The notes below the pieces were generated by a model. The model saw only the letters and a program-made list of their open reading frames with translations. It searched no databases and was not told the DNA's origin. The position numbers were made by a program, and so were the translations under genes. Positions 16,224 to 24,671 of a stretch of DNA of 64,000 bases are shown one piece after another. The stretch covers positions 1-64,000 of the forward strand of contig CAZULC010000003.1 of assembly GCA_964621165.1 (NCBI GenBank). The letters run 5' to 3'. This DNA comes from UMGS1696 sp964621165. Its GTDB lineage: Bacteria; Bacillota; Clostridia; Oscillospirales; CAG-272. Numbering within the stretch: position 1 is the stretch's first letter; each line of letters opens with the position of its first letter.

Positions 16224-16850
16224 TTAACAGCTCAGCCTGTTCTCAATCGGCTCAAGACCCCCGTCAATCAGCTCCAACATTATCTCAAGAATATCGCATA
16301 CCCACTTCTCGGTTTTAGAAAGATTCGAACCTAACTGCTCAACAATCAAGCCGCACTCGCGCAAAGCCTCCGAATACTGCTCCTCCGTCAGCTCACCCGA
16401 CTCAAAGGCTTCGTTCAGCTCGTCCATGTCGTCAATCATAACGTCCCCCTCGGGCGTGAGGATAACATCAAGGTATTTGTCGACATACGCCGCAACTCCG
16501 TCAGGGTCAAACTCAAACCGCTCGGCGACGTCCACATATATGACGGATATAGAATACTTGTGCGTTCTCCCGCCCACAGCTTTCTCACGCGGAACAAACA
16601 TAACCGTAATCAACCGACGACAGTCGTCCGGGATAAGCTGGAGCCATACCATGCTCTTGCCGCAGACCGGTGTTTTTCCGGCTTTCGGTAAATACCAGAA
16701 GTAATACTCGCCGTCCGTTAGCTTAATCAGACTCACAAGCCCGCGAAAAATCCCGTTTTCCAACCTCCGCTGATAATAAGGGAAGTGCTGGAACCCCCAC
16801 TTCAAATCCCTGTCCAAACGCTTTCTTTTCACTTCATTCACACTTTCCAA
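16224..16850 (-). CDS. DUF402 family protein
   Basis: 208 residues. The C-terminal two-thirds match the DUF402 fold: a beta-rich stretch ending YVDVAERFEFD, then VDKYLDVILTPEGDVMIDDM (the acidic phosphate/metal-binding patch) and DELNEAFESGELTEEQY. Some DUF402 proteins are nucleoside or pyrophosphate-releasing phosphatases (FomD-like), but the substrate here is unknown. Stands alone between serS and the MBL gene. Confidence 0.75.
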   Translation of the reverse strand: MESVNEVKRKRLDRDLKWGFQHFPYYQRRLENGIFRGLVSLIKLTDGEYYFWYLPKAGKTPVCGKSMVWLQLIPDDCRRLITVMFVPREKAVGGRTHKYSISVIYVDVAERFEFDPDGVAAYVDKYLDVILTPEGDVMIDDMDELNEAFESGELTEEQYSEALRECGLIVEQLGSNLSKTEKWVCDILEIMLELIDGGLEPIENRLSC

Positions 16851-17015
16851 CGCATTATAGTTGTGATTATTGTATCACATCAGCTCCGTTATGTCAAGGC
16901 AGGCTGTATCGAAGCTTCCGAAAAAAATCAAAATTTAATCCCAGATAAAAATTTTACCATTTTAACCTTGATAAATCCGCACCGGATGTAGTATTATATA
17001 AAAAATAAAAATATA

Positions 17016-17085
17016 TGCGGGAGCTTTAGTTTAAAGTCGTGGGATATCTAAAGACTTAAGCTTAAGCTAAGCCGTGCTTGTCCGT
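17016..17085 (-). repeat. Dispersed repeat element, copy E (degenerate)
   Basis: On the minus strand it carries CACGGC, an altered centre, ATCCCACGAC and AAAGCTCCCGCATAT, in the same order as the other copies. It sits in the 5' leader of the MBL gene at 17104, about 20 bases after a likely -10 (TATTAT near 16992). Confidence 0.6.
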
Positions 17086-17103
17086 TCGCAAAAGGAGATA
17101 ATT

Positions 17104-18381
17104 ATGGACTGGATATTCTCGATTCCCAAACCAGACGCTGGAGTGCTTGCCGACGGATACTATAACGCCGGACCTATGCTCGAGTGCGACCGCGACGGCT
17201 TCACTGACGAGGACTCGAAAATGCAGATCGTCACAGGTGTGAATAGCCGCGACTTTTTCAGATACATAAAAGAGCTGCAGTCACAGGGCTGCGTCAAAAC
17301 AGGCGCGAATAAAATTGGCAAAAACCGCTTCGCCGACTTTTATCCATACCACATCGCTTATTTTGCCGGCCGCAGTGAAATATGCGTCACCGAGGATTTG
17401 ACTTCATCTCCCCTTGACACCTTCGGATATTCCGCAAAGGGTGGCATGAGAACAACTGTATACCAGTATGGACTGTACTACGATAAGCAGAACCAATGCA
17501 CCGCCACAACCGTAAACTGCGGTATGCTCTACCTTGTGCGCCTTTCCGACGGAAGCATAGTTTTCATGGACGGCGGACATATCCTGCAGTGGAATGACGA
17601 AGCCGCTGAGGCTCTGTGGCAGTTCATACTCAAAATCACAGGCGTGAAGGATGGCGAAAAGGTAAGAATCGTCGCCTACTACATGACTCACGCACACGAC
17701 GACCACGCAAACGGCTTCACCAAGCTTCTGACCCGCCATGGAGACAGAATTGTAGTTGAAAGAGTAATGTTCAACACACCGTCGTATCAGATCAAGGGCG
17801 GCTACTCCGAGAGCGTGTTCGACATGAAGAAAACCGTCGCTGAAAAGTACCCGAACGCAAAACTGCTTAAAGTTCACAGCGGACAAAAGTTCACGCTTTC
17901 CGACGCTGAATTCGAGTTTCTCTACACCCACGAGGACGCCGTGGAGAAGGATAACATCACCGCGTTCCCATTCGGCGACTTCAACTGCACCTCATCCATT
18001 CTGCGGCTGACAGTGGACGGAAAAACTATAATGTTCCTCGGCGACACCAGCGTTGAGACGGAAAAGCTCATGGAACGCACATACACAAGGGACGAGTGGA
18101 AGTCCGACATGGTTCAGGTGGCGCACCACTGCTTCAACTACCTCCGCACACTCTACGACTGGATTGACGCACCCATTGCGATGCTTCCAAACTCATTCTT
18201 CGGCGGCCATACTCCCGAGAACACACCCAAGCTGGCGGATGTATTGGCTCACCTCTCGACTCCCGACAACATATACTACGAGGGAGAAGCGACGTACGGC
18301 TTTGCGGTGGTTGACGGCGTCTGGAAAAAAGTCGAAGAATATCCCCTCATAGGCGGAGAGTACGACAACTCTGGATATTGA
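17104..18381 (+). CDS. Metallo-beta-lactamase fold hydrolase
   Basis: Probable metal-dependent hydrolase of 425 residues; substrate unknown. Metal motif YYMTHAHDDHANGF (HxHDDH) near residue 203, then IMFLGDTS near 315 and VQVAHHCF near 340, as in MBL-fold enzymes. An extra N-terminal domain of about 120 residues precedes the fold. No signal peptide is seen. Start at the ATG at 17104, preceded by AAAAGGAG; 10 further codons are open upstream. Confidence 0.85.
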   Translation: MDWIFSIPKPDAGVLADGYYNAGPMLECDRDGFTDEDSKMQIVTGVNSRDFFRYIKELQSQGCVKTGANKIGKNRFADFYPYHIAYFAGRSEICVTEDLTSSPLDTFGYSAKGGMRTTVYQYGLYYDKQNQCTATTVNCGMLYLVRLSDGSIVFMDGGHILQWNDEAAEALWQFILKITGVKDGEKVRIVAYYMTHAHDDHANGFTKLLTRHGDRIVVERVMFNTPSYQIKGGYSESVFDMKKTVAEKYPNAKLLKVHSGQKFTLSDAEFEFLYTHEDAVEKDNITAFPFGDFNCTSSILRLTVDGKTIMFLGDTSVETEKLMERTYTRDEWKSDMVQVAHHCFNYLRTLYDWIDAPIAMLPNSFFGGHTPENTPKLADVLAHLSTPDNIYYEGEATYGFAVVDGVWKKVEEYPLIGGEYDNSGY

Positions 18382-18483
18382 TTTTTCCACCATTAATTAA
18401 AAGGGACAGGGATGTGCATAATTTTGTCATAGAAGAGGCTGAAAATTCCCCGAAAAATCAAGGAAAAATTTTCTCCTCTCCCC

Positions 18484-18512
18484 TTTACAAACGGGAAAAA
18501 GTGTGCTATAAT
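18484..18512 (+). promoter_or_regulatory. Promoter of tRNA-Arg
   Basis: TTTACA (18484-18489), exactly 17 bases, TATAAT (18507-18512), 16 bases before the tRNA. Confidence 0.75.
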
Positions 18513-18528
18513 ATCTCTTGTCCGAAAA

Positions 18529-18603
18529 CCGCCTTTAGCTCAGCCCGGATAGAGTACCGGATTCCGATTCCGATGGTCGAGGGTTCAAATCCCTCAGGGC
18601 GGG
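18529..18603 (+). tRNA. tRNA-Arg (anticodon CCG)
   Basis: The acceptor stem is CCGCCTT/AGGGCGG with discriminator G. The D arm contains GCTCAGCCCGGATAGAG, the anticodon loop is TTCCGAT, and the T arm is GAGGGTTCAAATCCCTC. The first anticodon-stem pair is a C-A mismatch. CCA is not encoded. Confidence 0.92.
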
Positions 18604-18609
18604 GATAAC

Positions 18610-18647
18610 AAGCTCTTTTTTCTTACGATGAAGGAGCTTTTTGTTTT
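18610..18647 (+). terminator. Terminator of tRNA-Arg
   Basis: Arms AAGCTC and GAGCTT, followed by TTTTGTTTTT. Confidence 0.6.
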
Positions 18648-18704
18648 TATAATAAATCCACAAATTTTTTACAGCCGAATGTATATTTTTATTTCAAAAT
18701 TCAT

Positions 18705-18733
18705 TTGAATTAAAGAAAAAATTGTGATATAAT
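18705..18733 (+). promoter_or_regulatory. Promoter of the fhs operon
   Basis: TTGAAT (18705-18710), 17 bases, TATAAT (18728-18733), about 65 bases before the fhs start. Confidence 0.7.
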
Positions 18734-18798
18734 ATGTTATGGAAAATAATCCGAGAACATTGGGAGTAATCCCGGAAATATTTCATAAGGGAGAAAAT

Positions 18799-20472
18799 AT
18801 GTTTACAGATATCGAAATAGCACAGCAGACCAAACTATTACCCATTTCAAATATCGCGGCTCAGCTTGATATTCTGCCGGACGAGCTTGAAATGTACGGC
18901 AAATATAAGGCGAAAATCACCGACGACTGCCGCAGGAGACTTGCCGATAAACCCGACGGCAAACTCATCCTTGTAACCGCTATCAACCCCACCCCCGCCG
19001 GAGAGGGAAAAACGACTACAACTGTAGGCCTCGGCATGGCAATGAAGAAAATCGGAAAGAAAGCCATCATAGCCCTTCGCGAGCCGTCCCTCGGTCCCGT
19101 ATTCGGAATCAAAGGCGGAGCTGCCGGCGGCGGATATGCTCAAGTTCTTCCCATGGAGGACATCAACCTCCACTTCACCGGGGACTTCCACGCAATCACA
19201 GCGGCAAACAACCTGCTCTGCGCCATGATAGACAACCACATCCAGCAGGGCAACGAGCTTGACATCGACACACGCCGTATCCTCTTCGGACGCGTCACCG
19301 ACACAAACGACAGAGCGCTGAGAAACGTTGTGGTAGGACTGGGTGGCAAAACCGATGGTGTTCCGAGAGAAGATCACTTTATGATTACAGTAGCCTCTGA
19401 GGTTATGGCAATCCTCTGCCTCGCCGAAAATATCAGTGACCTGAAGAGACGCCTCGGCGATATTCTCGTGGCATATACCAGAAGCGGCAAGCCCGTGTTC
19501 GCCCGTGATGTAAAGGCAAACGGCGCAATGGCGGCTCTCCTCAAGGATGCCATCAAGCCGAACCTGGTTCAGACAGCCGAAAACACTCCAGCAATCATCC
19601 ACGGCGGTCCCTTCGCAAACATAGCACACGGCTGCAACTCTGTCAGAGCGACAAAGCTGGCTCTTAAGCTGGCGGACTACACAATCACGGAAGCCGGATT
19701 CGGTGCGGATCTTGGAGCTGAAAAGTTCCTCGACATCAAGTGCCGCTTCGCCAACCTCAAGCCCTCCGCGGTGGTCCTCGTTGCCACAGTCCGTGCTCTC
19801 AAGTACAACGGTGGCGTTCCCAAGACCGAGCTGAAGACCGAAAACGTGGACGCTCTCGTAAAGGGAAGCGTGAACCTTGAAAAGCATATCGAAAACCTCC
19901 GCCTCTACGGCGTGCCGGTAGTCGTCGCAATCAACCGCTTCGAATCCGACACCGACGCAGAGCTTGAAACCCTCCGCAAAATCTGCGAAAAGAACGGCGC
20001 TGACTTCGCACTGTCAGAGGTGTTCGCAAAGGGCGGAGAAGGCGGAGTAGAGCTTGCCGAAAAGGTTGTGGCAGCCTGCGAAAAGGAATCCGATTTCAAG
20101 GTTCTGTACCCTGACGAAATGCCCGTCAAGGAAAAAATTGAGACCGTTGCAAAGAAAATATACGGTGCCGACGGCGTGAACTTCGAGCCTGCCGCACTTA
20201 AGGCACTTACCGATATTGATAAAATTGATTCAAAATACGAAAGCTATCCCGTCTGCATGGCTAAGACCCAGTACTCCCTGTCCGACGACCAGACAAAGCT
20301 GGGCAGACCAGAGCACTTCAACATTACCGTCCGTGACATCAGACTTTCCGCAGGCGCCGGCTTCATTGTGGTTCTCACAGGCTCCATCATGACCATGCCC
20401 GGACTTCCGAAAGCTCCTGCCGCAAACGTAATTGACGTGGACGAAGAGGGCAGAATCACAGGACTGTTTTAA
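18799..20472 (+). CDS. fhs: Formate--tetrahydrofolate ligase
   Basis: ATP-dependent synthesis of 10-formyltetrahydrofolate from formate and THF, supplying one-carbon units. 557 residues from the ATG at 18799 (preceded by AAGGGAG), exactly the family length. Motifs: P-loop TPAGEGKTTTTVGL, REPSLGPVFGIKGGAAGGGY, LHFTGDFHAI, NLVQTAENTPA, EAGFGADLGAEKF and ending MTMPGLPKAPAANVIDVD. It overlaps the tsaE start by one base (TAATG), so an operon with tsaE-tsaB is likely. Confidence 0.97.
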   Translation: MFTDIEIAQQTKLLPISNIAAQLDILPDELEMYGKYKAKITDDCRRRLADKPDGKLILVTAINPTPAGEGKTTTTVGLGMAMKKIGKKAIIALREPSLGPVFGIKGGAAGGGYAQVLPMEDINLHFTGDFHAITAANNLLCAMIDNHIQQGNELDIDTRRILFGRVTDTNDRALRNVVVGLGGKTDGVPREDHFMITVASEVMAILCLAENISDLKRRLGDILVAYTRSGKPVFARDVKANGAMAALLKDAIKPNLVQTAENTPAIIHGGPFANIAHGCNSVRATKLALKLADYTITEAGFGADLGAEKFLDIKCRFANLKPSAVVLVATVRALKYNGGVPKTELKTENVDALVKGSVNLEKHIENLRLYGVPVVVAINRFESDTDAELETLRKICEKNGADFALSEVFAKGGEGGVELAEKVVAACEKESDFKVLYPDEMPVKEKIETVAKKIYGADGVNFEPAALKALTDIDKIDSKYESYPVCMAKTQYSLSDDQTKLGRPEHFNITVRDIRLSAGAGFIVVLTGSIMTMPGLPKAPAANVIDVDEEGRITGLF

Positions 20473-20918
20473 TGAAGGAATTCATCACTCACTCGCCTGA
20501 AGAAACGGAGGCAGTCGGGAAAGCCGTGGCGGAAGCGCTCGAAAAAAGCGGAAAACGGGTCTTTGTGGCAATGTACGGCGACCTCGGAGCGGGGAAGACG
20601 GTGTTCGTGCGGGGGTTGTCGTCAGTTCTCTCGCCGTCAAGCCGGGTGAAAAGTCCGACTTTTACACTTGTCAATGAGTACCGCAGAGGGGAAGTCCCGC
20701 TGTTCCACTTCGACCTCTACCGAATCGAAAACGAGGATGAGCTTGAGGGCTTCGGCTTTGAAGAATACCTTGACTCCGGCAACTGCGTGGCTGAGTGGAG
20801 CGAAAATCTCACCACCCTCATGCCTCCCGACGCTGTTAAAGTGAAAATCGAGAAACTTGACGAAAGCTGCCGCCGGATTGCCGTTGACATACCCGAAAGC
20901 CTTGGTACAACAATATGA
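20472..20918 (+). CDS. tsaE: tRNA threonylcarbamoyladenosine biosynthesis ATPase TsaE
   Basis: Cytoplasmic ATPase of the t6A37 tRNA modification complex, 148 residues. Walker A is YGDLGAGKTVFVRGL near residue 35. SPTFTLVNEYRRG, HFDLYRIENEDELEGFGFEE and VAEWSENL are the usual TsaE blocks. Overlaps tsaB by 4 bases (ATGA). Confidence 0.95.
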   Translation: MKEFITHSPEETEAVGKAVAEALEKSGKRVFVAMYGDLGAGKTVFVRGLSSVLSPSSRVKSPTFTLVNEYRRGEVPLFHFDLYRIENEDELEGFGFEEYLDSGNCVAEWSENLTTLMPPDAVKVKIEKLDESCRRIAVDIPESLGTTI

Positions 20919-21640
20919 AAATTTTAGCATATGATACTTCCTCAAAAACCGCGTATGTGGCTCTCGCGGAAGCCGTCGACGGCAGAATCAAGAAAATCGC
21001 CGACTACTCATACCTCGCGCAAAGCCACACCATCGCCCTCACTCGCATGACCGAGTCAGTCCTGACCCTTGCTGGCTGGAGCTTTGACGACATTGACCTC
21101 TACGCCGTGTCAGTCGGCCCCGGTTCGTTTACCGGAATCAGAATCGGCGTCAGTCTCGTCAAAGGATTTGCGTTGTCCGACGGAAAACCCTGCGTTGGAG
21201 TTTCGTCTCTTGAAGCCCTCGCCTGCGGATGCATGGGTTTGTCGGGGATCATAATTCCTATGATTGACGCACGCCGCTCAACCTGCTACACCGCCGCGTT
21301 TTCAAGTGACGGACAGGGAAACGTCACCCGACTTGCTCCCGACGCACAGCTTGAAGCCGACGAGTACGCCGCGAAAATCAAGTTTTGGGCAGAATCAGGC
21401 CGCCTGACGCTGGTTGGAGATGGTTCGGCAATTACCAAAGCAGAATCGGTAAATGTCAATCCTGATATAGCTGAAGCTGATCCGGCATACGGAGTCTGTG
21501 CTGACGCATATAATAAGTGGCTCGCCGCCGAGGATAAATCCGTATTCACCGACTCAGGCCTGCTTCCGGTGTATCTGAAGAAGTCCCAGGCAGAGCGCGA
21601 ACGGGATGAAAGACTCGCGGCGGAGAGAAATCTAAAGTAA
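20915..21640 (+). CDS. tsaB: tRNA threonylcarbamoyladenosine biosynthesis protein TsaB
   Basis: Non-catalytic ASKHA-fold partner of TsaD in t6A synthesis, 241 residues. Typical N-terminus MKILAYDTSSKTAYVAL, then AVSVGPGSFTGIRIGVSLVK near residue 63, VSSLEALA and IPMIDARRSTCYTAAF. The C-terminal region supplies PVYLKKSQAERERDERLAAE, the usual TsaB end. tsaD is not in this window. Confidence 0.95.
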   Translation: MKILAYDTSSKTAYVALAEAVDGRIKKIADYSYLAQSHTIALTRMTESVLTLAGWSFDDIDLYAVSVGPGSFTGIRIGVSLVKGFALSDGKPCVGVSSLEALACGCMGLSGIIIPMIDARRSTCYTAAFSSDGQGNVTRLAPDAQLEADEYAAKIKFWAESGRLTLVGDGSAITKAESVNVNPDIAEADPAYGVCADAYNKWLAAEDKSVFTDSGLLPVYLKKSQAERERDERLAAERNLK

Positions 21641-21659
21641 AATCAAGGACTATATAATA

Positions 21660-22106
21660 ATGAAGAAAATCGTAATAGCGTCGGATCACGCCGCGTTTGA
21701 TTTAAAAGGCGCCATGATTGAAAAGCTGCACGAATACGGATGTGAGACAGTCGACGTGGGCTGCTACAAAAAAGCAAGCTGCGACTACCCTGTTTACGCC
21801 GAAAAAGCCTGCCGCACCTTACTTGACGGAGAAGGAGATTTGTGCGTCCTCCTCTGTGGAACCGGCGTCGGAATGAGTCTTGCGGCAAACAAAATCAAAG
21901 GAATCAGAGCCGCCGCATGCTCGGACACCTACACCGCGGAATATACCCGCCGTCACAATGACGCAAACGTTCTCTGCATGGGAGCGAGAGTTGTCGGCGA
22001 AGGCTTGGCGTGGGGAATCATTAAAATCTTTATCGAAAGCGAATTCGAAGGCGGAAAGCACGCCCGCAGAGTTGCCATGATAAAGGATATCGAAGACAAG
22101 CAATAA
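21660..22106 (+). CDS. rpiB: Ribose-5-phosphate isomerase B
   Basis: Interconverts ribose 5-phosphate and ribulose 5-phosphate in the pentose phosphate pathway. 148 residues, normal RpiB/LacAB length. IVIASDHAAFDLK opens the fold, followed by VDVGCYKKASCDYPVYA, the catalytic-Cys loop LLCGTGVGMSLAANKIKGIR, RRHNDANVLCMGARVVG and a C-terminal GGKHARRV. 19 bp after tsaB, likely the same transcript. Confidence 0.93.
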   Translation: MKKIVIASDHAAFDLKGAMIEKLHEYGCETVDVGCYKKASCDYPVYAEKACRTLLDGEGDLCVLLCGTGVGMSLAANKIKGIRAAACSDTYTAEYTRRHNDANVLCMGARVVGEGLAWGIIKIFIESEFEGGKHARRVAMIKDIEDKQ

Positions 22107-22145
22107 CAAAAAATTAACATAATACAGCGAAAGGAGTGTACACTA

Positions 22146-22763
22146 ATGAAGAACTACATCGTAACAATTGCACGTCAGTACGGAAGCGGAGGACGGGAAG
22201 TCGGACAGAAGTTAGCCGAGCTTACAGGTTACAAGTTCTACGATAAAGAAATGATAACTCTCGCGGCTCAGAAAAGCGGACTTTCCACGGACGCACTTCA
22301 GCACGTAGACGAAAAGGCTGCAAACAGCCTTCTTTACACCTTGGCTCTCGGCTCGTCCATGTACAATCATGGCATTGACCGGGTGAATTTGCCGATAAAC
22401 GATAAGCTGTTCGTCGTCCAGTCGGAAATTATAAAGGAGCTTGCCTCATCCGGCGAAGGGGCGATTATAGTCGGAAGATGCGCCGATTATGTTCTTGCGG
22501 GACGGGAAAACCTCGTTCGCGTGTACATTTCCGCTGATTTCGACAAGCGTGTCGCAACTGTTATGGAACGTCACAATCTGACCCAGAATCAGGCAAGGGA
22601 CACCATAGTCAAAACCGACAAGCGCCGCGCAAACTACTACAGCTACTACACCGGCGAAAAGTGGGGTAAAGCCGACAAGTACGACCTCGTTATCTCCACG
22701 GACAAAGTTGGAATCGAAGGCGCGGCCAAAATGATCTCCGACTACCTTACAATGATAGGCTGA
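22146..22763 (+). CDS. Cytidylate kinase-like family protein
   Basis: 205-residue P-loop kinase of the cytidylate-kinase-2 family. IVTIARQYGSGGREVGQKLA is the nucleotide-binding start, then YKFYDKEMI, AIIVGRCADYVL, VRVYISADFDKRV, and a lid region KTDKRRANYYSYYTGEKW. These proteins are common in Clostridia and their true substrate is unsettled. It has a strong RBS (GAAAGGAG) and ends before a terminator at 22892. Confidence 0.85.
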   Translation: MKNYIVTIARQYGSGGREVGQKLAELTGYKFYDKEMITLAAQKSGLSTDALQHVDEKAANSLLYTLALGSSMYNHGIDRVNLPINDKLFVVQSEIIKELASSGEGAIIVGRCADYVLAGRENLVRVYISADFDKRVATVMERHNLTQNQARDTIVKTDKRRANYYSYYTGEKWGKADKYDLVISTDKVGIEGAAKMISDYLTMIG

Positions 22764-22891
22764 CAGAAAAATAGGCAAATGCCGAAAATAAAACGGAATT
22801 TATTTAGGCAAACGTGAAATAGATTTCGCAAAATATGCAATTGCCTAAATTGAAGCGGGAACACATCAAAAACAACAAAAAATCAACAAAA

Positions 22892-22927
22892 TAGCGGCAG
22901 GATCAATTTTACCTGTCGTTGTTTTTT
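22892..22927 (+). terminator. Terminator after the kinase gene
   Basis: GCGGCAGG and CCTGTCGT arms around a 10-base loop, then TGTTTTTT. The region 22764-22891 has no gene. Confidence 0.65.
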
Positions 22928-22953
22928 GAGAGTAAGATTAAAAAGGAGAACTC

Positions 22954-23459
22954 ATGATAATCTGGCTGAACGGCACGTTTGGTGCGGGAAAAACCAGTGC
23001 GTATACGAACTGCACCGCCGGATCAAAGAGTCATATGTATACGATCCGTAAAGCACGGGATACTTCATGTTGAAGAACTTCCCGCCGGATTTAAGCCAAA
23101 AAGGCGACTTTCAGGACATCCCACTATGGCGTTCCTTCAATCTCGGGATGCTGTCCTACATCCGTGGAAACTACGGTGGTATTATCATTGTCCCCATGAC
23201 GGTAACGAACCGGCAATATTACGACGAGATGATAGACGCTCTTGCGCAAAAATACAACTTGCACCACTATATATTGTATGCCAAACGCAAAACCATAGAA
23301 AAAACGCCTGAGAAAACGCTCGAAAGCAAAAACAGGTGGGCATTTCAGCAAATAGACAGATGCCTAAATGCTTTTGACGCCGTCATTCCCGGGGAGCAAA
23401 TCCACACCGACCGGCTGACAATTGCCGAAACCGCCGAAGAGGTCGCACGAAAATTCTGA
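22954..23459 (+). pseudogene. Broken TmrB-like ATP-binding protein
   Basis: Starts well (AAAAGGAG, then MIIWLNGTFGAGKTSAY, a Walker A) but a 1-base insertion near 23004 shifts the frame. The downstream frame gives ELHRRIKESYVYDP, then an in-frame TAA at about 23049, then STGYFMLKNFPPDLSQKGDF, IIIVPMTVTNRQYYDEM and KNRWAFQQIDRCLNAF. This is the layout of tunicamycin-resistance-type AAA/shikimate-kinase-like proteins. One frameshift and one stop make it a pseudogene. Confidence 0.75.
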
Positions 23460-23552
23460 ATAACGCTGATGGAGGACCGCCGCACCGGAATCGAAAAGGG
23501 CTAAGCAGAATTTTAACGCAAATCAGGCATATCAGATGAAAAATAATATTGT

Positions 23553-24533
23553 ATGAAGGAAAAAATCAAAACAATCTCAATTTTAGGCCCTACAGCATCA
23601 GGGAAAACCTCGCTTGCTGTTGAACTGGCGAAAATCGCAAACGGGGAGGTAGTCTCATGCGACTCGATGCAGATTTACCGGGGAATGGAAATCGGAACCG
23701 CCGCTCCCACACCTAAGGAAACCCAGAACATCCCTCATCACTTAATCGGAATCGTCGACCCGCGGACTGAATTTTCCGCCGGAGAATACGTGAATCTCGC
23801 AAAAAAGACAATTGCCGAAATTGCCGGACGGGGAAAGCTTCCTATCATATGCGGCGGAACCGGACTCTACCACGACGCCCTCATGAAGCTGCCGTCATTC
23901 ACCGGGAGCGGAACGTATAAAGAGGTGAAGCCGGACGAAAAACTGCGGAATTCACTCTACGCCTACGCCGAAGAAAACGGAAACGCCGCTCTTCACGAAA
24001 AACTGCGGAAACTGGACCCGCAGTCCGCTGAAAAAATCCATCCGAACAATGTAAAACGTGTTGTCCGTGCCATCGAAATCTGCATGAACACCGGAAAAAC
24101 CAAGACGGAAATCGACGCCCGACAGTATTCAGGCGAATCCGAGTACGATGACAAAACCTTCATCCTGACCTTCGCCGAAAGGTCACTGCTTTACGCGAGA
24201 ATCAACAGGCGCGTGGAACAAATGCTCGAAAATGGCCTTGAAAATGAAGCCAAGCGAATATTATGTTCTGATGATAATAAGCCTTCGAGAACATCTTTTC
24301 AGGCAATCGGGTACAAGGAATTTATCCCATACTTCAATAAGGAAGCCACCCTCGACGAAGTTAAAGCTCAGATTCAGCTGGCCACACGACACTACGCCAA
24401 ACGTCAGATGATATGGTTCCGCCGCGACAAAACGGCAAATGTCCTCATCCCGGACGAGTTCGGACAGATAAAATCCCCCCGTGAACTTGCGCTGGAAATC
24501 GTCGAAAAAGCAGGCTTTAGTGATAATACCTAA
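23553..24533 (+). CDS. miaA: tRNA dimethylallyltransferase
   Basis: Transfers dimethylallyl to N6 of A37 in tRNAs reading UNN codons. 326 residues. P-loop GPTASGKTSLAVELAK, DSMQIYRGMEIGTAAPT, HHLIGIVDPR, IICGGTGLYHDAL, and NVKRVVRAIEI, then FQAIGYKEF and TRHYAKRQMIWFRRD, all in the usual order. Stands between the TmrB-like pseudogene and nrdD. Confidence 0.96.
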   Translation: MKEKIKTISILGPTASGKTSLAVELAKIANGEVVSCDSMQIYRGMEIGTAAPTPKETQNIPHHLIGIVDPRTEFSAGEYVNLAKKTIAEIAGRGKLPIICGGTGLYHDALMKLPSFTGSGTYKEVKPDEKLRNSLYAYAEENGNAALHEKLRKLDPQSAEKIHPNNVKRVVRAIEICMNTGKTKTEIDARQYSGESEYDDKTFILTFAERSLLYARINRRVEQMLENGLENEAKRILCSDDNKPSRTSFQAIGYKEFIPYFNKEATLDEVKAQIQLATRHYAKRQMIWFRRDKTANVLIPDEFGQIKSPRELALEIVEKAGFSDNT

Positions 24534-24564
24534 ATTAACCGCATAAACTTAGTGAATATTCTGA

Positions 24565-24593
24565 TTGACAAAACTCCTCCTTCGTGATATAAT
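24565..24593 (+). promoter_or_regulatory. Promoter of nrdDG
   Basis: Perfect -35 TTGACA (24565-24570), 17-base spacer, perfect -10 TATAAT (24588-24593). Confidence 0.85.
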
Positions 24594-24606
24594 AATTAAG
24601 CCCAAA

Positions 24607-24622
24607 ACACAAGATATAGTGT
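24607..24622 (+). promoter_or_regulatory. NrdR box
   Basis: ACACAAGATATAGTGT matches the known 16-base palindromic NrdR-box pattern (ACAC, AT-rich centre, GTGT). It lies just downstream of the nrdD -10, near the predicted transcript start, so bound NrdR would block transcription. I could not find the usual second box at about 31-bp spacing. Confidence 0.75.
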
Positions 24623-24671
24623 TTTTGAATCCGTAAACAACACCCCAACAGTACGATAGGAGTAATGTACC

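Noticed and set aside
18847..19887. Long minus-strand open frame opposite fhs
   Set aside because: Shadow of fhs; composition is unlike a real protein and there is no RBS.
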